A stretch of 64,000 nucleotides of DNA, taken from contig NZ_JANZNR010000001.1 in NCBI RefSeq assembly GCF_025153525.1, forward strand, positions 806,001-870,000, given 5' to 3'. The notes beneath the pieces were generated by a model. That model was not told the origin of the DNA and searched no databases. It saw only the letters and a list, made by a program, of their open reading frames with translations. The translations under genes were made by a program, and so were the position numbers. Below are positions 34,505-43,337 of this stretch, in pieces; position 1 is the first letter of the stretch, and every line of letters starts with the position of its first letter. The stretch is from Psychroserpens sp. SPM9. Its GTDB lineage: Bacteria > Bacteroidota > Bacteroidia > Flavobacteriales > Flavobacteriaceae.

Positions 34505-34680
34505 CATAGCTTGGGGCAGTTTTTGGTGTGAGCTTGGGCTACAACTTTTTATAAAAATCTCATTTTTGTAAAGTGTTGTAATTGCATTGGAAGCCAAAAA
34601 CTGCAAGAGCGTTGGCGAGGAAGCAAAGCAAATACAGAGGGTTTTTGCGGACAAAAAACTGGATTTGCTTTGCGTGGATT

Positions 34681-36093
34681 CTAACTTATTGGATGGAAGT
34701 TGTTCACGATGTCGTGCAGGTTTTCTAAATCGTCTTGTACATATTTTTCGGTTGAAGATATGTAACGATGCCCTGCAAGATATTGAACCTGTCGCAAGTT
34801 GTGTTTTGATAACCAATTGACGATTAAACTTGACCTTATTTGTGAGTAACTTGTTACCTTGTGATGTGCTTCCAAAAATGAGTTGTTCGTTGTTTTTCGT
34901 GCTTATCTTTTTAGATAGGTAACTTCTTGTTTGCGTGGTATAATTCAATAAATCCATCATTTGGCAAGGTTGCAGTTTTAGTGTTCTTGCATTGCTTCTT
35001 CGTGTACTTGGGATGTCTATTTTTCCTTTGTTCAGTTGCACATATTCTTCCTGTAAATGATAGAGCTCTATTCCTGTAATTCCTTGGAATACCATTAAGC
35101 CCAACACCACTTTATCCCTTAATTTGGTCGCTTTAAAAAAGGTATCGTAATGTTCTATATCGTAGCTGTAATATAAATCCTCCAGTTCTTCTTCACTTAA
35201 TAAATTGCTAATGACTTTGATACGTTTGCCTCTTATGGTCATATCTTCCGCAGGATTTTCCATTGTTTCGCCTTTTTCTATCAGATAATCGTAATACAGC
35301 TTAACTGCTCGTAATTCATTATTGGTTGATGAGCGTTCATAATTCTTTTCTGTTTGCAGATATTTCGCGTATTTCAATAGGTTGCTATATGTTAATTCTT
35401 CTGGTGTAATTCGCTTTTCTATAATCTCGCTATCGTTAGTTGCTTTTATGATTTGGCGCAATCGAAGTTTAAAACTCATTCCACCTAATCTGCCACCTTG
35501 TGAGTTTATAAACAAAGCTTCATTTTTATTGGCTTTATAAAATTCTGGTCGTGCATCATATACATAATCTTCGAGGATTCTTAAATTGTAAGAGTTGATT
35601 GGTACAAAACGTTCCCTTTTATTCTTTGTTTTTTTAACTACAATACGTTCCTTGTCAAAAAGCACATCATTGAGATTTAAATGTACTGCTTCGTTTCTTC
35701 TCAATCCGCAACTGTATAGAACTACCAATATGGCTTTATCACGTAATCTAAATTTTTGTAATGGACTTGTATATTCTGTGGCTTTAAATAACTCTTTAAT
35801 TTCGTTTTGGGTAACGATATCGGTTTCATTTAGTCTATCGGTTCGCTCAAAACGTAAGTGTATGGATAGTGATTTTGCATTGTGTTTTTTTAGATATTCG
35901 TTAAAGCGTTTTAATGAACTGATATGACCGTTCAAACTGGGATTACTTAACGCTCCAACCAGTAAAAGAACTCCTGTAAAAAAATAGGCGAATACTTTAC
36001 AATGCCCTTGCTATAACCCAAGATGTCCAACCAGTCTTTAAAAGAGATTAATAAAGCCTTGTAAGTTTTGCTATTGAGTTTTAATTTTTTCAC
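34681..36093 (-). pseudogene. Decayed pair of tandem tyrosine recombinases
   Basis: Reading from GTG 36093, a SAM-like N-terminus (SKTYKALLISFKDWLDILGY) breaks at about 35950 by a frameshift and continues as SLNGHISSLKRFNEYL with the catalytic Arg block YSCGLRRNEAVHL. Before the His/Tyr motifs, at about 35410, it joins in frame to a second recombinase (ELTYSNLLKYAKYLQ, LRDKVVLGLMVFQG). That one has a second frameshift near 34870, after which another frame gives SQIRSSLIVNWLS, LAGHRYISSTEKY. So integrase 1 has lost its C-terminus and integrase 2 is frameshifted; neither should be active. Confidence 0.7.
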
Positions 36094-36108
36094 TTCGGTA
36101 TGTGTTTT

Positions 36109-37635
36109 TTAGAGTTTAGTGGCGAAGTTTATTTGTGCAATACAGTTATCCAATGCGTTTTTGATCAAGTTTTTAAGTTCCTTGTATTCATCAATATTTA
36201 CGATTTCAAAGTGATAGAGCTGTCCTTTTTTACCTTTTACTTTCTTGATGTAATTCTCTAATAATAATTGATTGTTATAACGCCTTAACGTAGTTTCCTT
36301 TACTCGTAGATTTCTGCGGATTTCTGCATTTGTAAAGGTTGTTTGATTATTATTTGCCAAGTACGTCTTTAGACGTTCTAAATGGTTTCTACAAGCTCCT
36401 GTAATGGTATCGGACTTTCGCAATAAGACTTCTATAATCAGTTCGTTGGCTTCTTGTATATCTTCTATCGTCGTCTCAATGTATTCCTCTCCAGTTTGGG
36501 TGTCGAACTTCGACTCTCGTTGGTATTGTTTATAAAATGTAATCGCTTCTATGAACTGTAAATAATGGCTGTTGGTTCTTCGTGGTTTAAATACACTTTG
36601 TGGCAACTCCAAGTATTCTGCATAAGGATTGATTACTTTAATTGGTTTTAATAATCGTTGTACATTTTGTAGTAATTGTTTGGATTCTATTTGCTCTTGT
36701 ATATTGATTTTTACAGCACTCATAAAACGTTGGTAATTCATTATTCTTTGGTCTTGTTCTGTGCTTTCGTCAATGTAGAATAGGAAAGAACGGTTGCTAT
36801 TATCCTCGTAGATGCTTTCCTGTGTGGTACATCCTGCTACAGATACAGGACCTTCAACTGTTAAATGGATTGTTTTGGTATTGCCTTTGGTGTCTTTGTG
36901 TACAACCGTTTTTGTAATTCGCTTTTTGGATTGTAATTCTCGTAAAGGGTAGAGTACAGATTCTGCTCCGTCTAAATCTTCTATTAAGATTAATTTGTGT
37001 TGTAGTTCTGTGCGATTGAAGTAATAAAAGGCATTGGCTGATAGTACTGTAATCTCAACTTTATCTTCATCAGGTATTAATTCTGCAACTTTAGATTGTA
37101 AATGTGTTTTTCCTGTTCCGGAACTGCCCAAGCTGATGCAATGTAAAGGATTGTTGGTTTTTCTGCTTGTAAATATCAAGTACATTAAAATCCTGTTGTT
37201 CACTTCGCCGATAACTCCGCTTTTTCCTATGAGTTCATTGGTTTTGGTCAGTAAGTTTTTTGACCTTAAAAAGGTTTCTGCTTTTTTGGTTTCCGTAGCT
37301 GTTAACTCTTTTCCTATAGATGTTACTTGCGATTGCTCCAATAAAATGAAGCGATAGTTTTCAAGTTCTCTCGTTAAATCCTGTATGGTTCTACGTGCTA
37401 TACTTGTTCCTATTTCAAGGCGTTCCGCTATTTTACGCACCAGTTTTTCTACTTGGTTGTCATTGTATAAATCTATCGAGTGTCTTAATACGTTGTGTTC
37501 TTTAGGCTTTTGAACAGATAAAGCAATGCGTAAAGTTTCGAGCTTGGTGGTCTTGATACCTCCTAAAATGTGGACTTCTAAATATTTTGTAACGTACTCG
37601 TAGTTGTTTGGGTTGGATGTGTTGAGAGTGTTCAT
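36109..37635 (-). CDS. AAA/primase-like ATPase of a recombinase-associated element
   Basis: This 508-aa protein has an N-terminal domain (YLEVHILGGIK, LRHSIDLYN, RKIAERLEIGTS), Walker A GSSGTGKT at residues 170-177 and Walker B LILIED at 215-220. A C-terminal winged-helix-like part follows (ETTLRRYNNQLLLENYIKK). The family is typically next to tyrosine recombinases and an XRE gene in Bacteroidota elements; here all three are present. It is paralogous to the gene cut off at window base 1. A TATGTTTG -7-like element (complement of 37662-37669) precedes it. Confidence 0.75.
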   Translation of the reverse strand: MNTLNTSNPNNYEYVTKYLEVHILGGIKTTKLETLRIALSVQKPKEHNVLRHSIDLYNDNQVEKLVRKIAERLEIGTSIARRTIQDLTRELENYRFILLEQSQVTSIGKELTATETKKAETFLRSKNLLTKTNELIGKSGVIGEVNNRILMYLIFTSRKTNNPLHCISLGSSGTGKTHLQSKVAELIPDEDKVEITVLSANAFYYFNRTELQHKLILIEDLDGAESVLYPLRELQSKKRITKTVVHKDTKGNTKTIHLTVEGPVSVAGCTTQESIYEDNSNRSFLFYIDESTEQDQRIMNYQRFMSAVKINIQEQIESKQLLQNVQRLLKPIKVINPYAEYLELPQSVFKPRRTNSHYLQFIEAITFYKQYQRESKFDTQTGEEYIETTIEDIQEANELIIEVLLRKSDTITGACRNHLERLKTYLANNNQTTFTNAEIRRNLRVKETTLRRYNNQLLLENYIKKVKGKKGQLYHFEIVNIDEYKELKNLIKNALDNCIAQINFATKL

Positions 37636-37798
37636 AAGTTTTTACTAATCGTTTTCACTTACAAACATAGCGAATTTGGTTTATTTGACTAATCCTATTT
37701 GGTTTTATTTATTCACAACAATAGTATTATTCGCTGTTCAATTTGTAGCTTTGTATAGCGTTTAGACATTATTAGACGTGTTAATAAGTATAAAGACT

Positions 37799-38146
37799 AT
37801 GAGTGATTTCGGTTCTATATTAAAAAGTTTACGTAGTGAAAAAGGTTTCTCGCAGGAAGCATTTGCAAGTAAAATAGGTGTTCACGTTACCAACCTTTCT
37901 AAATATGAGCGTAATCTTTCAGTTCCATCTTTAGAAGTTGCCAAACGTATGGCAGAAGTATTAGAGATTTCTTTGGATAGATTAGTTCACGGTGAGAATA
38001 AAGCACAGGACACTCTTGAAGACACCGACTTACTTACATTATTTAACAAGGCTCAAAAACTCTCCAAAAAACAAAAGGAAACCGTTAAAGATTTCCTTTC
38101 TGCTTTTGTTCTTAAGGCTGACTTAACTCAAAAGTTAGCACAGTAA
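37799..38146 (+). CDS. XRE-family regulator (copy B)
   Basis: This 115-aa Cro/C1-type HTH protein is identical to the one at 31088. Here it is divergent from the intact ATPase gene (start 37635), the arrangement also seen at 437/597, so this is its native setting. It likely controls the ATPase gene and itself. It is convergent with the lipoprotein gene at 38175, 28 bp away. Confidence 0.85.
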   Translation: MSDFGSILKSLRSEKGFSQEAFASKIGVHVTNLSKYERNLSVPSLEVAKRMAEVLEISLDRLVHGENKAQDTLEDTDLLTLFNKAQKLSKKQKETVKDFLSAFVLKADLTQKLAQ

Positions 38147-38174
38147 AAATTACTCATTTCGAGCGGCTCTTAAT

Positions 38175-38588
38175 TTATTCTTTGCACATTATGCCATCAA
38201 TCCGCTCACTATCATCGTCGCCTTTAATATTAGATGTATAATAAAAACAACTGTCTTCTATTTTAGTAACTTCAACTATTATCCCACCAACACTATTAAC
38301 CTCTTTTTGAAAATCAGTTAAAGGCATTTTGTCTGCATCATAAAATATGACATAGCTACAATCATTTAGCCATTTTAATTTAGAGTATCTTTTTACTCCT
38401 TCACTATCAATTTCCACTTGTGTTGTATCGCTTCTAATAATCCTGTAAGGTGTAGTTCCTTCTGTATCATTTGGAACAACAAATCTACCTTTCTTAAAAT
38501 CATCACACTTTATTTCTTGTGAACAAGAAAAAATACTAGCTAACGATAATATTATGATTAAAGCTTTATTAATTATTTTCACAAACAT
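38175..38588 (-). CDS. Lipoprotein downstream of toxin and immunity genes (copy B)
   Basis: This 137-aa lipoprotein (lipobox LASIFSC) is identical to 31464-31877. It is the last gene of the leftward RHS operon and overlaps the immunity-type gene by 20 bp. It could be a second immunity or an envelope factor; no defined domain is visible. Confidence 0.65.
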   Translation of the reverse strand: MFVKIINKALIIILSLASIFSCSQEIKCDDFKKGRFVVPNDTEGTTPYRIIRSDTTQVEIDSEGVKRYSKLKWLNDCSYVIFYDADKMPLTDFQKEVNSVGGIIVEVTKIEDSCFYYTSNIKGDDDSERIDGIMCKE

Positions 38589-39234
38589 TTTTTAAATTCT
38601 CCTTTAGTTTATAAAAATCTTCCTTATAGGTTTCTTCTGCTTCCTCCAACTCTTCTTCATATATCTCTACTAATTTTTCATATTCAGGATTATCATTAAG
38701 TTTTGCAGCTATTATCGCAATATTAGAACGCAAAGGATATAAATAATTGTGAACAGACAACTCTCTTGGGTACTTATTTAACAGCTCGTCAACTCTTGAT
38801 ATGGAACTATTACTATCAAAATAAGGAATAATTGTTTCTTCAAAGTATTCTGGAATAACTTCTATAAGTTTATTAATATCCCTTTCATCTTTAACTAACC
38901 AATCAGACAAAGGAATGTTTCTTAATCCTTTTTCCATCCCTTTCTCCATATAACGCAATATGTCAAAAAGGTGATTTCCTAATGTAAGATAAGGTCTATC
39001 CTTAATCTTGGTAATAGATTTATATATACTTTCTATTCTTTCCACCTTTATTCTTATTTCAGGTTTTATTACAATAGAATTACCTTTTTTAAAAAAGAAT
39101 AAATCAACTATTTGAGTACAGCCATTAACATCCCTTATAAATTCACGCTTTTTTTTATTTAATCTAAAACCTCTTTTTTCAAAGTCAGGCTCAAGACCTC
39201 CTAATAATTTGCTAGATATTTCCATTATTTTCAT
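38569..39234 (-). CDS. Immunity-type protein for the RHS nuclease toxin (copy B)
   Basis: This 221-aa soluble protein is identical to 31858-32523. It directly follows the toxin gene with a 4-bp overlap. The acidic C-terminal helices suit binding to a basic nuclease. The DUF4304-like resemblance is weak; immunity is inferred from position. Confidence 0.65.
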   Translation of the reverse strand: MKIMEISSKLLGGLEPDFEKRGFRLNKKKREFIRDVNGCTQIVDLFFFKKGNSIVIKPEIRIKVERIESIYKSITKIKDRPYLTLGNHLFDILRYMEKGMEKGLRNIPLSDWLVKDERDINKLIEVIPEYFEETIIPYFDSNSSISRVDELLNKYPRELSVHNYLYPLRSNIAIIAAKLNDNPEYEKLVEIYEEELEEAEETYKEDFYKLKENLKNVCENN

Positions 39235-42200
39235 TGTTCCTCTAATAATTTTCGGTCTACAGTAGTAGCTCTTGTTTGGGTAGTTGAGTTGCTAATTGTC
39301 TGTCCTTTTACGCCTCCAGCGTTTTTTCCAACTAATTCTACAGATTCTCCACCATTAAAAAATCTTTCCTGTTGCTTTGATAGTTTTGCGTTTCCTGTCT
39401 TTGTTTCATTAACAAGTTTTATTTTACCTGTTTTAGGGTCTACTACAACATTATCAAACCTAACTTTCGTCCCATCTTCAAACTTCCCTGTAACTTGTGT
39501 CAATATTTCATCTCCTTTAAATTCTTTTCCTAGAGATTCTGTTATAAGGTTCTCACCTTTAGTTCCAATATCTTTATTTTTAGCTAATATTTTAGCAGCA
39601 TCACTTACTTCATCACTTTTTCCAAATAATTTTCCAAGTGCTTTAAAACCTGCTTTTAATAATGGCCCTCCATACTTAATAGCTGCTCCTCCAATAATAG
39701 TCACTTCGTCTATTGGGCTAATTATAGTAAGTGCTGCTATTGCACCTTTACCTTCAGCACTACTTTGCTCTAAATACTGCTCTTGGGTCATTTTTCCCTT
39801 TAAAAGCTGCTTGTCTCTATATCTTTGACGCATGTCAAAACCTGTATTTTCAAGTCCTTCAAGTTCTATTCCTGAACCTAATTTATTTTCTTGAAAAGCG
39901 TACGTAGAGTTATAAACATACTTTTCTGCCAATGGGTCTATCTGCCAAAACCTACCAATTGCTGGGTCGCTGATACGGTATTTCCATTCGTGAACATTTA
40001 AACCTAAATCTTTATTCAATTCCTGGTCTTGATACGTCTGATAATTGTTCTCGGATATTACATTATTATTATATCCTTTATGCTCTAATCCGAATGGGTA
40101 AAAGTTTCTCTCCTGTATTATCTCTGATGATGTAACAGCTCCATTATTGTTAAAATCCGAATAAGAGATTCTTACATTATTCCATATATCTGTGTATTGG
40201 TAGACATATCTGTATGAATTTCCATCAGGCTCGACATAGCCCTCTGGATGATAGAACTGTTTCAATATTCCATTTTCGTATAAAAAATTATCTGCGTAAT
40301 CCGTTGTAGTAACATTTCCTCCAACTGTCTTTTTCTTTTGAAGTTTGATACCATCAGCAGAATACACATAATCCAATACACCCGCATTTGCGCCTGTTAC
40401 CGTTATCTTGGCGGGCATATTTAGGTGGTTATAGAGAACCTGCGCTATACCTTTATTAGCATCCGATATCATATTCCCGTTAGTGTCATATGTATATTCT
40501 GTTGTTGAATTAGCTCCATCTACAAAACCATAATTATCATTACCATTATCTAAAACTTTCTTAAGTTGATTGCTTTTATCTTCATAGATATATTCTAAAA
40601 TATCCATATTACCAAACGTAGTCGCATTTGAATTGGTATGACCTTTTCTAGTTAGATTAATAATATTGCCATTTTTATCATATGAAATTCCAGAAACGTG
40701 ATAATTTGTAGAATTACTCGTAGCGGCAGCAATTCTATTTAAGGCATCATAGTCATAAGTATACCATCTAAGAACATTATCATTAAGTGTCTTCCATTCT
40801 GTCTCAGCAATGTTACCATTATAAAGTTTAGTGCCATTATGGTCTTCAGTATTATAGTTAATCTTAAACCCAAACAAGTCACTCCCTAGATTGGTTGGAT
40901 CATTAATACTTTTTAACCAGCCTCTTATATTATATGAATAATCTATAGTTTGAAGACGTGATTGAAGCGTACTTCCACCAACTCCTTTTTGCTCTAATTG
41001 ACCTAATTCATCATAACTATTCTCTACTATGACTTCTTTATACTTTTGTACATTGATTCTTTGTTTTTGAATTGTTATTCGATTGGCAGAATCATATTCA
41101 AATTCGTCTTCAACATTGAGTACTGAACTACCTGATTTATCATGGTTAATTGATGTTTTTAAAACTCTACCATCAAAAGTTAATAAACTCTTCACTTTGT
41201 CTGTAATATGTGAATATGTATTATTACTATATATATAAATTGGTCTAGATTTGGCATCGTAATAATTAACGGTTGTAGTCCAATTATTGGTTCCTAGAAT
41301 TCTTACTTTACTCCCTGTTGCTAAACCTTTCACATTTGTAATAGGTGTTATACCATATGACACTTCAGAAGTTGCTCCTGATAAATCAAAAACATAATTG
41401 TCATAGTAATTTATAGTGTGTATTTCATTTACACTTATTGGAATTGTATTTGATGTATAATATGTATTTGAATAACCAGTCCCAGAAGCAACCTTAGTTT
41501 CATACTGTTGTATATTATTATTTACTGAGTTTTGAAAGTTCAACCTTGTTGCTGAAGAGTTTTTTTCTCCAGTATAAATGACTCTGCCAAAAACATCATA
41601 TTTTGTAAACAACCATTTATTTTGAGCCTTAAGATTTTGATCTTGGCTCATAACAGGTTGGTCTAACCGATTATAAACTATATACTCCCAGCCTTTACCA
41701 GGGATTTTCTTTTCAACTAATCTATTTCTATGGTCATAAACATACTGATAGCATAGTTCACTTAACTCTGTTGCATCTGGTTTTGCTGTTTGAGGCTCAG
41801 ATTTTGGAGGTAGTACATATGATAAATTACCATAAATATCATACACATAGTACGTATCATGTGGAACATTAGTTTGAGCACTTCCACTTACTATTGAAGT
41901 ACCATAAGTACGTTTTAAAATAACACGCCCTTCTGCATCTTTAAACTCTTCTGTAGTATGAGCCTTAGTACTAGAACCATCATGATTTTCATCCTTGGTT
42001 ATACTTTTATATAATTCCCCTGAACTATAATTTCCGTTAAGGACTAAAGTTGGTGTATAAGTATTATTAGCAAAACTTAATGTTACCTCATAACGTTTAA
42101 CTTCATTAATGGTATTACTTAGGTATGACATTTCAATTTCATGACCTCCTCCCATTCTCCAGTCATAGCCTGGAGCTGCTTGTTTTAAAACACGACTTAA

Positions 42201-42896
42201 AGGTGAGGTTTCAAAGTCTTTTTCAGAATATGGATTGGTGGTATTCTCATATTTAGCAGTATTATAAAACGTATTGGTTTGCGACAACGCTGTATAGCTG
42301 TAAGCGCCTCCATTAGCAGAAATTGCAAATGGTAAATATTCTTTCTGCTGTCTTCCTAAATCGTCATATTCAATGTGAGTGATGATGTCTTCTTCATTAC
42401 CACCAGCTCGTATCCCTATACTTTGCTCTGCTCTTCCTAAACCATCAAAGTAAGTAACACTCTCTATTTTTTCTTCGTTGGCTAATTGTGACACATCGCT
42501 AGTAGCTGCCCGAGGTGTAATATTATGTACATAGTTTACATTAGACAAACCTGTTCCACCACCAGTCATTACTGTTACATTTAACGTCTCTTGTGGAAAA
42601 CCAAATGAATTGAATGTTAATGAAGCTACTCCTGTACTTCCCCATTGGATTTTTACAGTATAATTTGTAAAACCAGAACTTCGTTGTGGTGAGGTTGTGG
42701 ACAGTATCGTTCCATTAGAAACAGTCCAACTAGACGAATGAACTAAGCCATTATCAAATGAATATAAGTGAATACTATTTGGATTTACACTTGTTGCACC
42801 ATTTAAATCTTGACTAAATCCTAGACTTGCAAATGACAATGTTACCAATGCAAATAATATCGTACTTTTTTTTACTAATTGTTTTATAATAATCAT
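39231..42896 (-). CDS. RHS/YD-repeat polymorphic toxin with PD-(D/E)XK-like nuclease tip
   Basis: This 1221-aa protein has a signal peptide (LFALVTLSFASLGFSQ), a DUF6443-type start (YVHNITPRAA, VTYFDGLGRAEQSIG), and YD repeats across ~170-900 (YDVFGRVIYTG, YDALNRIAAA, YDKNGNIINLT). The RHS-associated core is about 960-1010 (DPAIGRFWQIDPLAEKYVYN). The variable tip (about 1110-1221) has GTKGENLITESL, RFDNVVVDPKTG and NETKTG, an E..D..ExK layout of the restriction-endonuclease fold. It is probably exported and used against competitors by DNA damage; the export route (T9SS, the nearby T2SS, or surface shedding) is open. Confidence 0.85.
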   Translation of the reverse strand: MIIIKQLVKKSTILFALVTLSFASLGFSQDLNGATSVNPNSIHLYSFDNGLVHSSSWTVSNGTILSTTSPQRSSGFTNYTVKIQWGSTGVASLTFNSFGFPQETLNVTVMTGGGTGLSNVNYVHNITPRAATSDVSQLANEEKIESVTYFDGLGRAEQSIGIRAGGNEEDIITHIEYDDLGRQQKEYLPFAISANGGAYSYTALSQTNTFYNTAKYENTTNPYSEKDFETSPLSRVLKQAAPGYDWRMGGGHEIEMSYLSNTINEVKRYEVTLSFANNTYTPTLVLNGNYSSGELYKSITKDENHDGSSTKAHTTEEFKDAEGRVILKRTYGTSIVSGSAQTNVPHDTYYVYDIYGNLSYVLPPKSEPQTAKPDATELSELCYQYVYDHRNRLVEKKIPGKGWEYIVYNRLDQPVMSQDQNLKAQNKWLFTKYDVFGRVIYTGEKNSSATRLNFQNSVNNNIQQYETKVASGTGYSNTYYTSNTIPISVNEIHTINYYDNYVFDLSGATSEVSYGITPITNVKGLATGSKVRILGTNNWTTTVNYYDAKSRPIYIYSNNTYSHITDKVKSLLTFDGRVLKTSINHDKSGSSVLNVEDEFEYDSANRITIQKQRINVQKYKEVIVENSYDELGQLEQKGVGGSTLQSRLQTIDYSYNIRGWLKSINDPTNLGSDLFGFKINYNTEDHNGTKLYNGNIAETEWKTLNDNVLRWYTYDYDALNRIAAATSNSTNYHVSGISYDKNGNIINLTRKGHTNSNATTFGNMDILEYIYEDKSNQLKKVLDNGNDNYGFVDGANSTTEYTYDTNGNMISDANKGIAQVLYNHLNMPAKITVTGANAGVLDYVYSADGIKLQKKKTVGGNVTTTDYADNFLYENGILKQFYHPEGYVEPDGNSYRYVYQYTDIWNNVRISYSDFNNNGAVTSSEIIQERNFYPFGLEHKGYNNNVISENNYQTYQDQELNKDLGLNVHEWKYRISDPAIGRFWQIDPLAEKYVYNSTYAFQENKLGSGIELEGLENTGFDMRQRYRDKQLLKGKMTQEQYLEQSSAEGKGAIAALTIISPIDEVTIIGGAAIKYGGPLLKAGFKALGKLFGKSDEVSDAAKILAKNKDIGTKGENLITESLGKEFKGDEILTQVTGKFEDGTKVRFDNVVVDPKTGKIKLVNETKTGNAKLSKQQERFFNGGESVELVGKNAGGVKGQTISNSTTQTRATTVDRKLLEEQ

Positions 42897-42908
42897 AATA
42901 TTTAGTTT

Positions 42909-43325
42909 TTATTGGTAATTAATTGTGCAGTCTTCAAATGAATACTCGTTCTCATTAGGACTTGAAACCGACAAATCAATCTCTGCCATAATTCCAGAGG
43001 ATGTTCCTGTAAGTGTAAATGTGTAGGATGTATTTTGAATGGAAAGATCAAACACTAAGATTCCTGTTGACGTTGTCTCATTCCATGTTCCTGATACATT
43101 ATCAACTGAAAATACAATAGTTTGCAAATTATTTGTCAACTCAGATTCTTGTATCCAAGTCAAAGTACTTGCCTCTTTTTCAAATGTTGATGTGATAGCC
43201 AGATCATAATCATCACTAAATGTTTTAGTCGTTACTAAATTAAAATCTGCTAATTGCTGTGCATTAAGCGTGTTGGTCATTTGCATAACAAATAGGCAAA
43301 TGATAATACTATATATTGTTTTCAT
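42909..43325 (-). CDS. 138-aa secreted protein between two RHS genes
   Basis: A signal peptide (MKTIYSIIICLFVMQMTNTLNAQ) is followed by a beta-rich domain (TWIQESELTNNLQTIVF, TSYTFTLTGTSSGIMAEI). I recognise no family. It lies 12 bp from each neighbouring RHS gene in one operon, so it probably works with them outside the cytoplasm. Confidence 0.6.
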   Translation of the reverse strand: MKTIYSIIICLFVMQMTNTLNAQQLADFNLVTTKTFSDDYDLAITSTFEKEASTLTWIQESELTNNLQTIVFSVDNVSGTWNETTSTGILVFDLSIQNTSYTFTLTGTSSGIMAEIDLSVSSPNENEYSFEDCTINYQ

Positions 43326-43337
43326 GTGTTCTAAGAT

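Larger units (their letters stand above)
33777..34680. other. Non-coding, palindrome-rich 904-bp spacer
   Basis: No credible gene was found. The region holds two related attC-like palindromes (33963-34031 and 34411-34504), a perfect 18-bp palindrome TCCCGATAGCTATCGGGA at 34267-34284, and an inverted similarity between 33901-33957 and the complement of ~34616-34675 (shared AAATCCAGTTTTTT and AAAAACCCTCTGTATTT). Composition differs from the coding neighbours. It looks like cassette-type or repeat-derived DNA. Confidence 0.55.
37630..40487. repeat. Long direct repeat, copy B (2,858 bp)
   Basis: This is the counterpart of 30919-33776. Here both flanks are native: on the left the ATPase gene continues into its start codon, on the right the RHS gene continues upstream. 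Recombination between the two copies would delete 6,711 bp carrying the ATPase and the decayed recombinases, or could amplify that unit. Confidence 0.9.

Noticed and set aside
34463..34680. C-terminal extension of the fused recombinase reading frame
   Set aside because: After the frameshift near 34870 this frame has lost all recombinase motifs and runs through repeat DNA; the true C-terminus is read in another frame and ends at 34681.
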